Origin: Plecoglossus altivelis
Taxonomy: Eukaryota > Chordata > Actinopteri > Osmeriformes > Plecoglossidae
Length of the DNA: 64,000 bases
Assembly: GCA_036571765.1 (NCBI GenBank)
Contig: BROE01000022.1
Span: forward strand, 13,566,322-13,630,321
Direction of reading: 5' to 3'
The translations under genes and the position numbers were made by a program. This document shows, one piece after another, positions 21,929 to 34,454 of the stretch. How positions within the stretch are numbered: position 1 is the first letter of the stretch; each line of letters begins with the position of its first letter. The notes below the pieces were generated by a model. The model was given only the letters and a program-made list of their open reading frames with translations, had not been told where the DNA came from and ran no database searches.

Positions 21929-22565
21929 CACTGCTCAAAAAATAAAGGGAACACTTAAACAACACATCCTAGATCTGAATGAATGAAATAATCTTATTAA
22001 ATACTTTGTTCTCTATAGTTGAATGTGCTGACAACAAAATCACACAGAAATTATAAATGGAAATCACATTTATCAACCCATGGAGGTCTGGATTTGGAGT
22101 CACGCTTAAAGCTAAAGTGAAATTACACCACAGGCTCATCCAACTTTGATGTAATGTCATCAAAACATGTCAAAATGTCAGTAGTGTGTGTGGCCTCCAC
22201 GTGCCTGCATGACCTCCCTACAACGCCTGGGCATGCTCCTGATGAGGTGGTTGATGGTCTCCTGAGGGATGTCCTCCCAGACCTAGACTAAAGCATCTGC
22301 CAAATCCTGGACAGTCTGTGGTGTAGTGAGGCGTTGGTGGACGGAGGGAGACATGATATCCTAGATGTGCTCAATTGGATACAGGTCTGGGGAACGGATG
22401 GGCCAGTCCATAGCATCAATGCCTTCCTCTTGCAGGAACTGCTGACACTCCAGCCACATTCGGTCTAGCATTGTCTTGTATTAGGAGGAACCCAGGGCCA
22501 ACTGCACAAGCATATGGCCAACGAGCACCAGACCTCTCTCTGGCCGCTTCAGTGCCGGCTTTGGC
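21929..22565 (-). mobile_element. Tc1/mariner-like element, one end only
   Basis: The left terminal repeat CACTGCTCAAAAAATAAAG starts at 21929 after a TA and is followed by GGAACACTTAAACAACACA, the signature of a common fish Tc1-like family. At 22185-22510 it contains the block TGACCTCCCTACAACGCCTG, GATGTGCTCAATTGGATAC and CATTGTCTTGTATTAGGAGG, which on the minus strand codes part of the transposase catalytic domain. The right end is missing and the sequence degrades after about 22510. Confidence 0.75.
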
Positions 22566-22599
22566 AGGAAAACATTTTATAAATAAAAATCCACGTGAA

Positions 22600-23930
22600 A
22601 ACATTTGTTAGGCTTGAACTGAATTTAATTGATGCCAAGTTTTAGCTTATTGCAGCTCCACCAAGAGGTGAAATGGCATGATGCATTTTGGACCTCTTTA
22701 GAAAAGGGTCCCTAGTCTCTTTACCAAATTTGGTGTCAATGCAAAGCAAAAATTCCATCAAAAAAACCTATCGTGAGTATAATGATATAATGGTATAATG
22801 ATAATCTGGGACACATTTTGTGAAGATTGGACAAACTATAAAGGAGAAGTGGTGATAAAACCCAATGTTTGTTTATTCCAAATGGTGCCCGCTTCAGTTC
22901 GGCTGCTATCACAACCTGATGTGTCAGACTTGGATCTCACAAGAAAAAGGATTCACTTAAAAAACAAATGAAGCAACAGTTATCGGTCAAAACTAAATTT
23001 TGCCTGTTGTAGCGTCTCCGAGAGGTCTAACAACACTTTATTTTGACCTCTTGATAACAGGGCCCTTAGTCCATACACCAAGTTTAGAGTACATAGTACA
23101 TCAACAATTGGCTAAGATCTGACCTGTTTTCCCTTGTCCCAGATTATATGCTGAATTTGATTGTCTGTAAATAACAAACGGTTGGGAAAATCTAAAATTT
23201 TGTCAAATAACTATGTGAGGCTTGGTCTGAAGATGTTCTGTGGCTTTTTAAAAGAGCATTCGACAAGAATTATAGGAGACATTGTGAAAAAACATTTTAC
23301 TTTTTTCTTCATAACGGCGGACAATTTATACAGCTTGGTGTGACATTATGGACTGCATTGAACTCATCTTGCTCCAGGGAATCCAGGCATACTGTTTAAA
23401 AATAAAGTGTGTAAACACACCTTCAATTTGACCCATTGGGGGCACAAGAGAGTTAGACTGGAAGACATGAAGCTTGGTGAATTGCATGAGGGCACTAAAC
23501 CCAAAGAAAACCCACCTTTCTTTTAATCATACTGTTCTAGGGGCTGCCATATGCATCTTCCTCCCATGGCGGAATTATAAATATAGCTGCGGGCAGCAAT
23601 GGCATAATCTTCCACAACATTGCAAACCCTTACGAAATTGACATGTGGCTCAGAGTGCACACAGCAAGTTAGGTGGTAAACTTGGTTATGTAAACTATGA
23701 CCCTTTAATCCAACTAGGTATACAGACCAATCAGCAAAAGATGCAAGCACACCTGCACAGGTGAAATGTCCTCAGAAATTGTACCCCCTCTAGTTGATAA
23801 TTGTGATGTCTTCCATCTTAGTTTAACACATAGAATCAGAAAAGACCAATTTTGTGGCGTTTGGTCTGCCTGTTTAGAAGTTATGAGCAAAAAGTTTTTG
23901 TGTGTGTGTTTCCTTACCTGTAGGTGGTGC
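22600..23930 (-). repeat. Diverged copy of repeat family X
   Basis: It shares with the copy at 15175-17995, in the opposite orientation, phrases such as ACCAAATTTGGTGTCAATG, GTGAAGATTGGACAAAC followed by AAGGAG, and two CCTCTT...AGGGCCCTTAGT blocks. There is no coding potential. Boundaries are uncertain because divergence is high. Confidence 0.4.
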
Positions 23931-23969
23931 TCTGCCTAAACTGTGCCGTAGTTTCATGCACAAACGCTA

Positions 23970-24872
23970 GGTAAAACTGTACTGTGCCAAAAGGAAGCTA
24001 TATGTTAAGAGTCCAGAAGCACCGTCGACTTCTCTGGGCTCTGAGGCATCTTGGATGGACCATCACACAGTGGAAACGCGTACTGTGGGCAGATTAATCA
24101 GTATTTCAGGTAGTTTGGGGGAGAAATGGGCGCTGTGTGCTCCTGACCAAAGAAAAAGGATCGTCCAGACTGATCCCAGCAAGTCCAAAAGCCAGGGTCT
24201 GTCATGGTATGGGGTTGTGTCTGTGCCCTTGGCAAAGTAACTTGCACTTCTGTGATGGCACCATTAATGGTGAAAAGTACATAGAGATTTTGGAGCACAA
24301 TATGCTGCCTTCAAAAATACATCTTTTCCAGGGATGTCCATGCATATTTCAACAAGATAATGCAAAGCCACATTCTGCACACATTACAAAGTCCTGGCTG
24401 CGGAGGAAGAGGATACTGGTAATTGACTGGCCTGCCTGCAGTCCCGACCTGTCACCAATAGAGAATATGTGGCGCATTGTGAAACGCTAAATGCTACAAT
24501 GAATACCCCGTAATGATGCCCACCTTAAGACTTGTTTGCAGCAAGACTGGGACAAGATTACACCTGAAACACTTCATCACTTGATGTCTTCAGTCTCGAA
24601 ACGTCTTAAGTGTTGTGAAAAGGAATGGCAACATTGCAGAGTGGTAAATGCTTTACTGTTCCAACTTTTTTTGAAATGGGTTACAAAAACCAAAATAGGA
24701 ATTGTTTTTTGAAGAAAAATGAAAAAAATAAAATTAAATAATGAACACATCAAATAATGTGCTGTTGTATTGTCTGCAATGAAATACAAGTCAAAGTAAA
24801 TTTTGAAATCACGACTGTCTTTTTTTATTTTTGTGTTTTCCATACTGTCCCAACCTTTTCTGATTTAGGGTT
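23970..24872 (+). mobile_element. Tc1-like transposon, 5'-truncated
   Basis: It is the same family as 15709-17058. It begins inside the transposase at a KLYCAKRKLYV-like block (23975). It carries the catalytic half at 24137-24490: LHFCDGTINGEKYIEILEH, then IFQQDNAKPHSAHITKSWLR (second catalytic Asp in DNAKPH) and WPACSPDLSPIENMW (catalytic Glu). The right terminal repeat CTGATTTAGGGTTG ends near 24872. The left end is missing. Frameshifts near 24100-24240 break the ORF. Confidence 0.85.
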
Positions 24873-24879
24873 GTACAAT

Positions 24880-25855
24880 TTATATTTATGTATATGTAAA
24901 ACAACTATTCAAAAGTTTAATTATCTATTTATGAATTAGAATTAGAGCACATTTGTTGCCGCTCATGTTATCTTGAACACACTAAGAGTGAGGTGTAAAA
25001 TGAATGTTTTTTTTTTCTAATTTCCCTTAGTGCAAGAGGTGTTGGTGATAGGCTTTTTGGCAGCTTCACACAGTTAACATCTATCTTTTGCCGATGTAGA
25101 GCCAGAGAGGGTACATTTTTGTATGTATGGTAAATTATCGGATACTCAAATTATATGATGCAATCAGTAGGTCTGAAATAGTCTAAAACATTTAAAGTCT
25201 GATAAATCCAGCTGTCCTGGCAAAACGGTTATTGTTCTCTATTTGCTAATAGGGCACGGTCCAATAATTTCCAAAATTAGAGAAGTGCAGCCTATTAGTT
25301 TGAAACTTCTGAGATAGAATCTCTGCTTGCTGTCCCATTTATCCTGCTCTTCAGTGGACTGTGGCTTGTGTGTACATCAACACAAAGTGTTGGACTGTTC
25401 ATTGCTGGTGGAGTTGGACTGAATAATTGTAGGTAATGGTCTTAGTTTTGGTCTTTGCTTACAGAACAAACGTATCAAAGTTCATTTTTATCTAACTAAA
25501 CTTTTAAACACACCCTTAGATACCAACACCATTTTATATCATTTACCACTGCTCTAATCTGCCCTACCTCAGCTAAACTACTAAAACCATGGTTTTCTTT
25601 CTGGATGAAATGCTGGCTATCTAACTAACAGCAAAAATGTATAAAAGTGAATTTCATGCTAGATTCAGTAAACACAGTAATTTATTATGTGGATGTGTGG
25701 TAATCTCTATTTCAACTCTGAAGGGGTTTGACCAACTAACTAACATCTTTATCACTGGTTTAATCGTGGGCACAGGAATCATGTGCACTGTACTAGCACT
25801 AAATGTTAATGAGTCTCTGGGTATCGGTTAAATTAGAATGTTATTTGTCTCCTAG
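24880..25855. other. Intron 4 end, no recognised feature
   Basis: The sequence is AT-rich and not obviously repetitive. It ends with the acceptor TTTGTCTCCTAG of exon 5. Confidence 0.5.
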
Positions 25856-25936
25856 CTGTCACAGAAGCAGGAAGAATTGGAGATCCTCTTGCACAGGATT
25901 TCTTCCGTGAGGAATATGTCCTGAACCATGCTATTG
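25856..25936 (+). CDS. hibch: hibch coding exon 5 (substrate-binding Glu)
   Basis: This 81-bp exon runs phase 1 to phase 1 between acceptor CCTAG and donor GTAGGT. It encodes VTEAGRIGDPLAQDFFREEY and VLNHAI plus a split Gly. The second Glu of FFREEY corresponds to human Glu121, a substrate-binding residue in HIBCH. Confidence 0.96.
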
Positions 25937-26067
25937 GTAGGTAATATTTGCCAATATCTCAAGATTTGCCAAACAACCAAGAGAAAAGCATATTTTGATT
26001 AATCTATTTCAGTGTAATCATTTACATGTGCTGTATAGATTATCTACATTTAACACCCAATTTTCAG

Positions 26068-26120
26068 GAACGTTACAGAAACCATATGTGGCCCTTATTG
26101 ATGGAATCACTATGGGAGGG
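26068..26120 (+). CDS. hibch: hibch coding exon 6
   Basis: This 53-bp exon runs phase 1 to phase 0 between acceptor AATTTTCAG and donor GTAAGT. It encodes TLQKPYVALIDGITMGG. The last Gly corresponds to human Gly146, which contacts the substrate. Intron 5, upstream, is only 131 bp. Confidence 0.96.
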
Positions 26121-26351
26121 GTAAGTATTTTAGCTATTGTCCAATTTCTCTTTGCAAAGGGATCTTTTTCATTGCACATTTAGGTCATTCCCATGCACTT
26201 TTGTCTAGGTAATAGATATCTACCTGTTTTAATGTAACAAGGCTGAGGTATTTCAAATGATCTACATCAATTATTGTAATGATCACTGACATTTGCCAAG
26301 TACTACCATTACTATCACTTTTGAACGCTACATGGTAGTTGTACTCAGTAG

Positions 26352-27851
26352 CAGGGGTGCTGCCAGTAATTTTAGAACCCATTATGAATAAACTATAGGG
26401 GGGCCCCCCTCTGCGCAGCTGTTGTCACCACATCTCTACGACCTTACTGTCCCATCAAAGGACTTTACATAACTGTAATTGAAGCCTTGCACCTGTTTTG
26501 CTTCTTGTAATTAAATACTAGTATAAGCACAATATTTACTGCTGGTAATTTGTACATGCAAGTCTTCATACAGTATGCAGTTTATTTGATACAAGACTGA
26601 AATGTCCTCAGTTAATCTTTTACAATCTCAATCTATTTTTAATGTAAAATTAATAGATACCATTTAATTTATAAAAGTAATACTTATTTTATCCATTTAA
26701 GTTTTTGTTATGGTAAAAGGAGCAAGAGAGACAGAGAAATCCCCACAGACTCCCTGGGATGATGCCAACAGGCATGCCATTAACGTGACACAATGTTGCT
26801 CACCTTCTTCACTGGGGCAGGGAGGGGTAAAGTTCAGGACAGGGATCAGGACAGTGATTAAATATGAATATCTTGCTTTCCCTGCACTGATTAAATGTTG
26901 ATCAAATGTAGGCTAACCCCAGTCTGTGTAGCTAGCTGTCATATTTCACTATGGACATTAAGCCAACAGGTTAATACCACTCACAGATTGGCTTTACTTG
27001 GTAAAAACTTGGCTACAGATTCCCTTCCTTCCTTCCTTGCCTTTTCTTTCTCTTTCCTGTGTTCACTCTCTTTTTCTGAAAAACAGATTTTGGTTTAGCA
27101 GGGAACATTTTCCAACTGCAACTAAATTCTGGTCTGTCACTGAGGAGCGTGCTGGGCCAGGACCAAAGTGAAGTGACGTATTGTCAAGTACGGTGACCCA
27201 TACTCGAAACTAACCCTCTGCATTTAACCCATCCAAGTTCACACATGGCAGTGAGTAGTGGGTAACCGCACGCACACACAGTGAACATACACCTGGGGCA
27301 GTGGGCAGCTATTGCTCCAGCGCCCGGGAAGCAATTGGGGGTTTGGTGCTTTAATCAAGGGCACTTCAGTCATGGTATCGAAGGCAGAGAGAGTGCTGTG
27401 TGTTCACAATCCCCACCTTCATTTCCTGCCGGTGCGAGAATTGAACCAGTAACTTTCAGGTTACAAGTCCGACTCCCTAACCATCAGGCCACGACTTCCC
27501 CAGGGACCAAAACATTTCATGCAGATACAAGGGTGGTCGGTCAATATTGATGTTTGCCTTTTTGTCAAATGGGATACTTAACTTTTATTGCCAAAAACTA
27601 AGACATTGTTATTCCTGTCAGGGATGGAAGTACAGCTTGTTCCGGTTAGGGGTCACGTGACTGAAGCCTATCCCAGTGACTTTGGGCCTTAGGTGGAAAT
27701 CATTAATTGTATTATTATTTTGATATATATTCAATCATGATGGTTCAAATAATATATAATTTATATTAATATTTACTTTTTTGGGGAGGCCCTGTCAGTC
27801 AGGGGCCCTTGGAATCATCATAACATATATGGAGCCTATATGGAGCCCCTG
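26352..27851. mobile_element. hAT-like non-autonomous element carrying a SINE
   Basis: The ends are complementary (CAGGGGTGCT at 26352; GGAGCCCCTG ending 27851) and are flanked by an 8-bp target duplication with one mismatch: CTCAGTAG (26344-26351) and CTGAGTAG (27852-27859). An 8-bp duplication with CAGGG-type ends is typical of hAT transposons. Subterminal blocks GGGGGGCCCCCCTCTGC (26399) and GTCAGTCAGGGGCCCTTGGAAT (27794) also fit such repeats. No transposase is encoded. A SINE sits inside. Confidence 0.65.
27168..27503 (-). repeat. tRNA-derived SINE
   Basis: On the minus strand it starts with a tRNA-like head: GTGGCCTGATGGTTAGGGAG as A-box region and GGTTCAATTC as B box (27425-27500). 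A body follows with CACTCTCTCTGCCTTCGA, GGGCGCTGGAGCAATAGC and GGGTTAAATGCAGAGG, then a CACTTCACTT tail. The element is flanked by GGACCAAA at 27160-27167 and 27504-27511, which reads as a target-site duplication. It lies inside the hAT-like element, so it is the younger insertion. Confidence 0.85.
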
Positions 27852-27869
27852 CTGAGTAGTATTAGAGAA

Positions 27870-29945
27870 TTTCATCACTACTAAGCAGTAGGTTGTTCCT
27901 TGCTATTGTTAATATTTTGGTTGAAAAAGGATAGGACAAAACAACATAGGAGATACTGAAAAAAACTAAAACACGATTGTAGAAATTCCATTACACATTC
28001 TCAGTTTGATGGTTTTGTAACAGCATTCAGCTAATCAGTAACATTATACTTTAGTGCACACCGACTCGTATTGCAATGTCAAGGCTTTGACGCAATACTC
28101 ATTATGCAGTTGTACATGTTTTTAATTAAACGTCAGAATTTTCCAACAATCGGTTTGGTTTATCTTTATTTTCTATAAAGGAAAATAAGGACACTTTGTT
28201 TAGTTATTTAGAAGAATATTTACGTTAACAGCTGATAAACAGCCGCTTTCACAAGGGTTTGCTGGATAGCCAACAGAACAACAATATAAAATGGATATAC
28301 TTTCAGTTAATTTTGTTACATAAGTTAATGTGTTGACTGATATAAAAACTTCCTGCACAATACAAATGTACGCAAACACTGTATGGCGACTTACTAAATG
28401 CAACCATTGTACATGTAATGACTTTGAACTAACTGTTGTGATGATTGCGGTGGTCAGATAATTTAACAGAGAAGCAATATAGTACATTTTGATCAACATA
28501 ACAGTTGCAATCAGTTGTACGAATGTTTGCTCAGCATTTGTAATTTAACTAGAAGAGATGATATGGAGGTTGAACAAGTACGTCAGAGAGGGGGCATTGC
28601 ATGCGCACGTTTTCTTGTTGAACTTTACCTGCCTAAGATATACTGTACAATTGAATTTCCCCTTTGCAGAAAAGTAGTCCTATCTTATCATATTCTCTAC
28701 AGCTGCGTCACGGGCACTATGTATAATTCCAGAAATCTGTGCGTCACCAACTACATTGGCACTTTACTCTATCTATAATTCCAGGAATTATTGGTGTGCC
28801 ACCAATTTTATCACAGGTACTGTGCACATCTGTAGTTCATGTAATCTGTATTTGTGTGTATCACTGGTATCTTAATCGCAGACTGCATCATGGGCACTGT
28901 GCGATAGTATGGTTCAGTGTTGACTATTCTAAGCCAATTTGTCACTGCCAAATGTGATGAGAAGATCATCTTGCAGGTGGCAGTACCTTTTAACACAGAC
29001 TTACCTCCAGCTTTTCCCACACAAATCGATACTTAGAAGCATTGGTTGGATGTGGAGCATGGCGATAAGAGCATGTTGCTGTGACTGTTTCAAGGTCTCG
29101 TTCGCAGCAAGACTCAACTAGAATTTGAGCAGATCTCCATCCAAGCTTTCGCTGAGCAGAGAATAGAGGCTAGTTGTAGCCTATTATTCTGAGCTATACC
29201 TAGATTGGTTAACATTCAGCACTGTAAATGTCAGTACTATTATCCATATGACACATCTGTGTGTCATAGTGATATTCATCAATATATGCGCTTTGTTTTG
29301 TTACACCACAGCCACATATGCAGTGGATTAAGTCTAGATATTTAAAGTGTTTCTTGCCCCTGTTACCTGTATCAGAAAATATATAGAATGTCATAACATT
29401 TCTCAGATTTTGACCTTGGCTGTTCCCCTGCCTGTTCTTTTCTGTATGCAAAGCAGTGTCGGGGCCAAAGTCACTCTTAGTGTTACTGGTAGGGTCCTCA
29501 TAAGCCTTGTCCACTACAGCCTTAAGGCTGTCGCGGGGCATAGGCTTCCAATTCATTGTCGATGCAACTGATAGTTGGCGGGCATCGACTCTCGCGTAGG
29601 GCATTGTGGGAAGGCGAGGGGAGCTTTTCGAATGTAACTTTTCTTATCTTTATGCAAATGAGGAGTGTTAAACATTGACAATGGCCAATTGGAATGTTTT
29701 TTTGTTTCTTCATACTTATCGTATGTCTGGGCCATAAAGTGTTGTTTGATACGTCTCTGTAAGATTCCTAACCCTGACAAGCCCAGTCAGGGTAGAAAGT
29801 GGGTGCTGAGGGAGAGGCTCACTAATTTTGAGGAGAGGATGTTAGATGTTCTCCAAAAACGGACAGAACCTTGTCAATTTTGTCATTGGTACTATGAATA
29901 ATTGGTATTTTAGTTTAAACATACATGACGGATCTGTAATTTTCC
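27870..29945. other. Intron 6 stretch without recognised feature
   Basis: The sequence is mostly AT-rich. Near 28690-28880 phrases like GGGCACTGT and TAATTCCAG recur loosely, and a GC-richer patch lies at 29520-29625. No ORF above about 130 codons and no known motif was seen. Confidence 0.4.
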
Positions 29946-29949
29946 ACGC

Positions 29950-30198
29950 TATATGCAAACAGCACTCTCTCTGCCTTCGATACCATGACTGAGGTGCCCT
30001 TGAGCAAGGCACCAAACCCCCAATTGCTTCCCGGGCGCTGGAGCAGTAGCTGCCCACTGCTCCGGGTGTATGTGCACTGTGTGTGCGTGCGGTTGCCCAC
30101 TACTCACTGCTGTGTGTGCACTTGGATGGGGTAAATGCAGAGGGTTAATTTCAAGTATGGGTCACCGTACTTGACAATACGTCACTTCACTTCACTTG
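29950..30198 (+). repeat. SINE, 5'-truncated
   Basis: This is the same family as the SINE at 27168-27503. It starts at the CACTCTCTCTGCCTTCGA block, so the tRNA-like head is missing. The body runs through GGGCGCTGGAGCAGTAGC and GTAAATGCAGAGGGTTAATT to the tail TACGTCACTTCACTTCACTT. Confidence 0.8.
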
Positions 30199-30519
30199 TT
30201 CGCAGTTGGAAAGACATTGCTTTTAGTAAAACGATCGACAGTGAAAATCAAATGTAGCCTACATGACTTATAAAAGTGTTGTCTGCTGCAAAACATTCAG
30301 TTTGGATAAGTTATATAAATTAAAATAAATTAAAGATGTCTCTATGCTGTTTATGTACTGCATGATTATCTAGCTGTAGGCATGCATGCTAATGTTTTTC
30401 TATAGAGGTTATGTGCTAAACATGACGAGAAACAATAGACTTGCGTTGCAACTTCTTGTGGGAAGTGTTTTCAAGGGTTTCTAGTCGAGATGAGGGGTAC
30501 CAATATTTAAATAATGGGG

Positions 30520-31792
30520 TACTGGTCCTAGGTGACTAAGCACGGTTCATCTACCCCCTATGATAACAAGACCATCAAGATCACCCGGACTGGCGTTAGC
30601 GGTCTTTACCAGGTATAGCCAAAAAAAGGCAACATGGGACCACCTTCCGGCAGGCCCACCACCCATAGGAAGGACCGCAGGGGGCCGATGCAGTGTGTTT
30701 TGGGCGGTGTTCAGGGGCAGGTGCCTGGACGACCGAGGCCATGCACACAGTCTCTAGCGCTGGGCACATGGAATGTCACCTCGCTCACTGGGAAGGAGCC
30801 CAGGCTTGTGCGGGAGGTCAAGTGTTACCGGCTAGATATAGTCGGCCTCGCCTCCACGCACAGCTTGGGTTCCGAGAATGAGAGGATCGCTTCCCTGCGC
30901 CTTCAAGCTAGGGACAGGTCTCTCACTGTTGTGTCGACGTATGTGCTGAATAACATTACAGAGTACCAGTCTTGGAGTACCTGCGAGGGGTACTGGACAG
31001 TGCATTAACCTTGGACTCCATTGTTCTGCTGGGGGACTTCAACACCCACGTGGGCAAGGATAGTGACACCTGGAGTGGAGTGATTTGGAAGAACACCTCC
31101 CCCGATCTGAACCCGAGCGGTGTTTTGTTTTTGGACTTCTGTGCTAGTCACAGTTTGTCCATAACAAACACCATTTTTGAGCACAAGGGTGTCCTTCAGT
31201 GCATGTGACACCAGGACGGCCGAGGTCGATGATCGACTTTGTTGTTGTGTCCTCTGACCTGGGGCTGCGTGCCTCAGACACTCGGGTGAAGAGAGGGGCG
31301 GCGCTGTCAACCAATCACCACCTGGTCGTGAGCTGGATCCGCTGGAGGGACGAAGCCGGATAGACTTGGCAGGCCTAAGCGTATTGTAAGGGTCTGTTGG
31401 GAACATCTGTCGTAGGCCTTGGTCAGCAGGGTCTTCAACTCACACTTCCGGGAGAGCTTCTCACAGATCCTGGGGGGGGGGGGACTGAGTGGACCATGTT
31501 CTTGCCCTCTGTTAATATGGCAGCCTGAAGCTGCATCTTTTGCTGATGCCTCCTGGACGCCCCCCTCGGGAGGTTTTCTGTGCATGTCCCACTGGGAGGC
31601 GGCCCCAGGGGAGACGCAGGACACGCTGGAGGGACTATGTGTCTCGGCTGTTATTGGAACGCCTCGGAATCTTCCTGAAGGAGCTGGAGGATGTTTGTGG
31701 AGAATGAAGTCTGGGCCTCCCTGCTCAGACTGCTGCCCCTGCGACCTAGCCCCTGATAGGCAGAAGAAAACGGATGGATGGAACAGTACTTG
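30520..31792 (+). mobile_element. RTE/Rex3-like LINE, copy B, internally deleted
   Basis: It begins with the family's 5' leader (CTGGTCCTAGGTGACTAAGC near 30520). The endonuclease starts at LALGTWNVTSLTGKEP (about 30755) and includes VLLGDFNTHVGKD (31024-31060) and FEHKGVLQC (31170-31205). After the linker block RVFNSHFRESFSQI (31425-31475) the sequence jumps near 31530 straight to the 3' end (WTPPSGG, then GETQDTLEGLCVSA), so the whole RT is deleted. It ends with GGATGGATGG at 31772. It sits in hibch intron 6 in sense orientation. Confidence 0.85.
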
Positions 31793-31795
31793 ACA

Positions 31796-32180
31796 TTAAC
31801 AATTATCTTTGGCTCACATATATAAATTAAATAATATATCAATTTATCTATCTACAGATATAGGTCTGTTTGTGTGTATGGAGAGAAGAGATTCTATATA
31901 TACTTGGAGGCTTGCAAATATTCATGTTAAGCCTCCTTAGACTAGCTCCTGTTTTTGTGTGTGTATGCATGAATTTGTATAGCCATTATGAATCTTTATC
32001 TCCATGTCAAGATCAAATGTATTCTGTATTAATGGGTTATGCATTTATCATCCATTCACCCCCTTTATCTTTTTCTTTGATGCACATTTTTAAAGATATT
32101 GGAAAGTTTCAGTCTGCTGATGCTACAACCACTTGAGCCCATTATGTCCATGCCATTTTTGCTATTTTCCCGCCTCTTAG
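31796..32180. other. Intron 6 end, no recognised feature
   Basis: The sequence is AT-rich. It ends with the exon 7 acceptor CCGCCTCTTAG. Confidence 0.5.
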
Positions 32181-32259
32181 GGTGTTGGCCTCTCTGTCCA
32201 TGGGCGTTTTAGGGTGGCGACGGAGAAGACGCTCTTTGCCATGCCAGAGACAGCAATTG
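32181..32259 (+). CDS. hibch: hibch coding exon 7 (catalytic Glu)
   Basis: This 79-bp exon runs phase 0 to phase 1, from acceptor CTCTTAG to donor GTAAGA. It encodes GVGLSVHGRFRVATEK and TLFAMPETAI. Glu in AMPET matches human Glu169, a key substrate/catalytic residue. The HGRFR segment has Arg where human HIBCH has Gln (HGQFR). Confidence 0.96.
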
Positions 32260-32529
32260 GTAAGACAGTGGTGGCAATGGAAGAAATTCAGTTTAATTTC
32301 AGACAGTGAATAATCAAGACATGATCAATTAGATAGGTAACCACAAGGTACCATTGCAAAATGTAGAGTCTGTATCTTTTTGTTTTATCTATGTTGAACA
32401 GAAGTAAGTCATATGACATCCATTAATTTACATCAGCAATGCAGTTTACCAAACAATCAATAAAGCTGTAATTGAAATTATTGAGCTGGATGTCATCCCA
32501 ATGGTTGGCCTTTTTAAAAACTGTTCAAA

Positions 32530-32945
32530 TGGGTAACATGTATACTAAAAAGTAAGGGCCCTGAAGGTCATTCAAATATTTTGAGCTGTCATCAATGGCA
32601 GCAAAATGTTATTAGCCAGTTAGAGGAGTTTTAAGCAAGTTGAATATTGGGCCATGGGGAGACCCAATTCTTTAGCCTTTTAAGGAAAATATCATGATCT
32701 ACAGTGTCAGAAGCTGTCTTTAGGTTCAGATGGACAAAGATAAATGGTTTTTGGTGTTAATATTGATTCTAAGGTCAATTATAATTTTTACCACTTTCTG
32801 TGATACGTGCTATGACAGTGAGATTAGAAAACATCAAAAGTATAATTTTCATCTAGGAAATCGTTCAAAAGGGAAATAATTCCCCCCCCCCGAATTTTAC
32901 TTAAAACGAGCAGATTGGAGGTTGGTCCATAGTTGGACTCTTTGA
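32530..32945 (-). mobile_element. LINE reverse transcriptase fragment
   Basis: The minus strand reads, with frame changes, a pattern common to fish LINE RTs: a NYGPTSNLLVLSK-like start (32930), a LNDFL..N..FD block (32840-32880), TVDHDIFLKRLKNWV (32650-32710) and an LQGP...YMLP piece near 32530-32570. It is interrupted by a C-run (32882-32890) and stops. The similarity is to the CR1/L2/Rex1 group in general; the exact family is unclear. Confidence 0.65.
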
Positions 32946-32959
32946 ATGACCCTTTGTAA

Positions 32960-34370
32960 AATGATCCGCTGTCTCGGAATACACGTGATCGATGCGCTTG
33001 GATTATAGGTACGTTCTTTTATGTACTATATTCACTAAATCAAAGTGTAACTACAAAGTCCACCCGGCCAGGCCCTTTTAGGACTTTCGTTTAGTTTTGC
33101 CTAAAGTCTATACCTTTGATATAACATTACAGCGAAAAACAAGGAGAGGATTCCATTCCTTAAAAAACACGTCTACTCAGTGTACTCTTTTTTGATATAC
33201 CAGATTGAATATACGACTGACGCGCAAGACACAGCCCTACACAATTTCCATGGGTTACCTCTGCTATCATGAAAGCAGACAATCGATGCACCTTTTCAAT
33301 GCACTTCTTTAGTACAGTTACGTCTCACACACAGATGCCACGCCATAGTACTGATGTATAAGTCACGTCTAGTGAAGTTTATTGTACGTGAATATTACGC
33401 CATAATACCCATTTCCGATATGCTTCAGTATCTAGGATAAATACATGCAATTAACATGTTCTTTGAGGAGCCTCTCATACTGCCGGCACGGAATTCGACA
33501 AGGAGTTAAGGTTTCCTAATGGATTATGAGGATTCTAGCAAAACACAGAGCTTTCCTTCTCACGTTAGATATGCAATCAAATCCAAGTCAGTCTGATATG
33601 TAAAAGGGTGGCTGAAAGGGCCTTAGCAGCCGTGAAGAGATATGAGAATACACTGAGTTTCCCAAGCCTCATCTTGATCAGGCCCGTTGAATCTCTGGAG
33701 ACAATCTTAGATCTAGCGGAAGGCTGTTGATCCAATGAAGATCCGTTTCTTCAAAGAGTTTTTGGTTTAACCACAAATTCCCTTGGTTAGGATGCTGGGA
33801 ATTTTATTTTTTATATGACCAAGCAACAACACATCCCTGTCCTAACTCCTCGCAAGAGGCTAATATAAAACTATTGCAAAAAAATACAGAACAAATTATA
33901 ATAAAGAAAAGAAAATAGGTTTGTTATTCTAGCATCACGTTCAGTCTTCCGCTGTCAGCTCCCTTCATGTGCTGACTTCCCATCAAGCTTTTGCTTCCCG
34001 TTTGTTAACTCCACCTCTTAAATTTCCCTTATATACCTTTTTATGGGCCTCTCAACACACACATATTTTACAAGCTAGCAGCATTGGTTGGTTGTCTAGG
34101 CAGTTACAATCATGCAATCCTCAGCATCCTGGTGTCCCCCTGATGGCATATGGTGCCTGAAGATTTTGCAAGTACACTAAAACCACATACCGAGGAACTC
34201 ATGATGACCGTGATTCATGCTACATCCTGAATGATCCCTGATTGCTCAACACCTTTCACAAAAGGCACAGCTGACCATTTGGTGTAGATGCTTCCTGTAG
34301 CTTTATGATTGCCTGACCTTGAAAAAAATGGAAACTTCTGTGTCCAAACTTCAGCCTAAGAAGTTGGTCT
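32960..34370. other. Intron 7 stretch without recognised feature
   Basis: No motif was recognised. Some phrases (CCTCGCAAGAGGC near 33850, TTTCACAAAAGGC near 34255) look repeat-like, but no ends or duplications were found. Confidence 0.35.
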
Positions 34371-34427
34371 TTAGTTAATGACTATAGTCTTTCAACAAGA
34401 ACTTGTTATTAGTTATAACAAGTTGTG

Positions 34428-34451
34428 TATATATATATATATATATATATA
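34428..34451. repeat. (AT)n microsatellite
   Basis: About 12 AT units. It is bordered by short inverted repeats (ACTTGTTATTAG/TTATAACAAGT before it, TTTCTACTGT/ACAGTAGAAA after it). Confidence 0.95.
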
Positions 34452-34454
34452 ACA

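Noticed and set aside
25637..25831. Small hydrophobic open frame just before exon 5
   Set aside because: It is intronic, with no splice sites that would join it to hibch in phase and no family resemblance.
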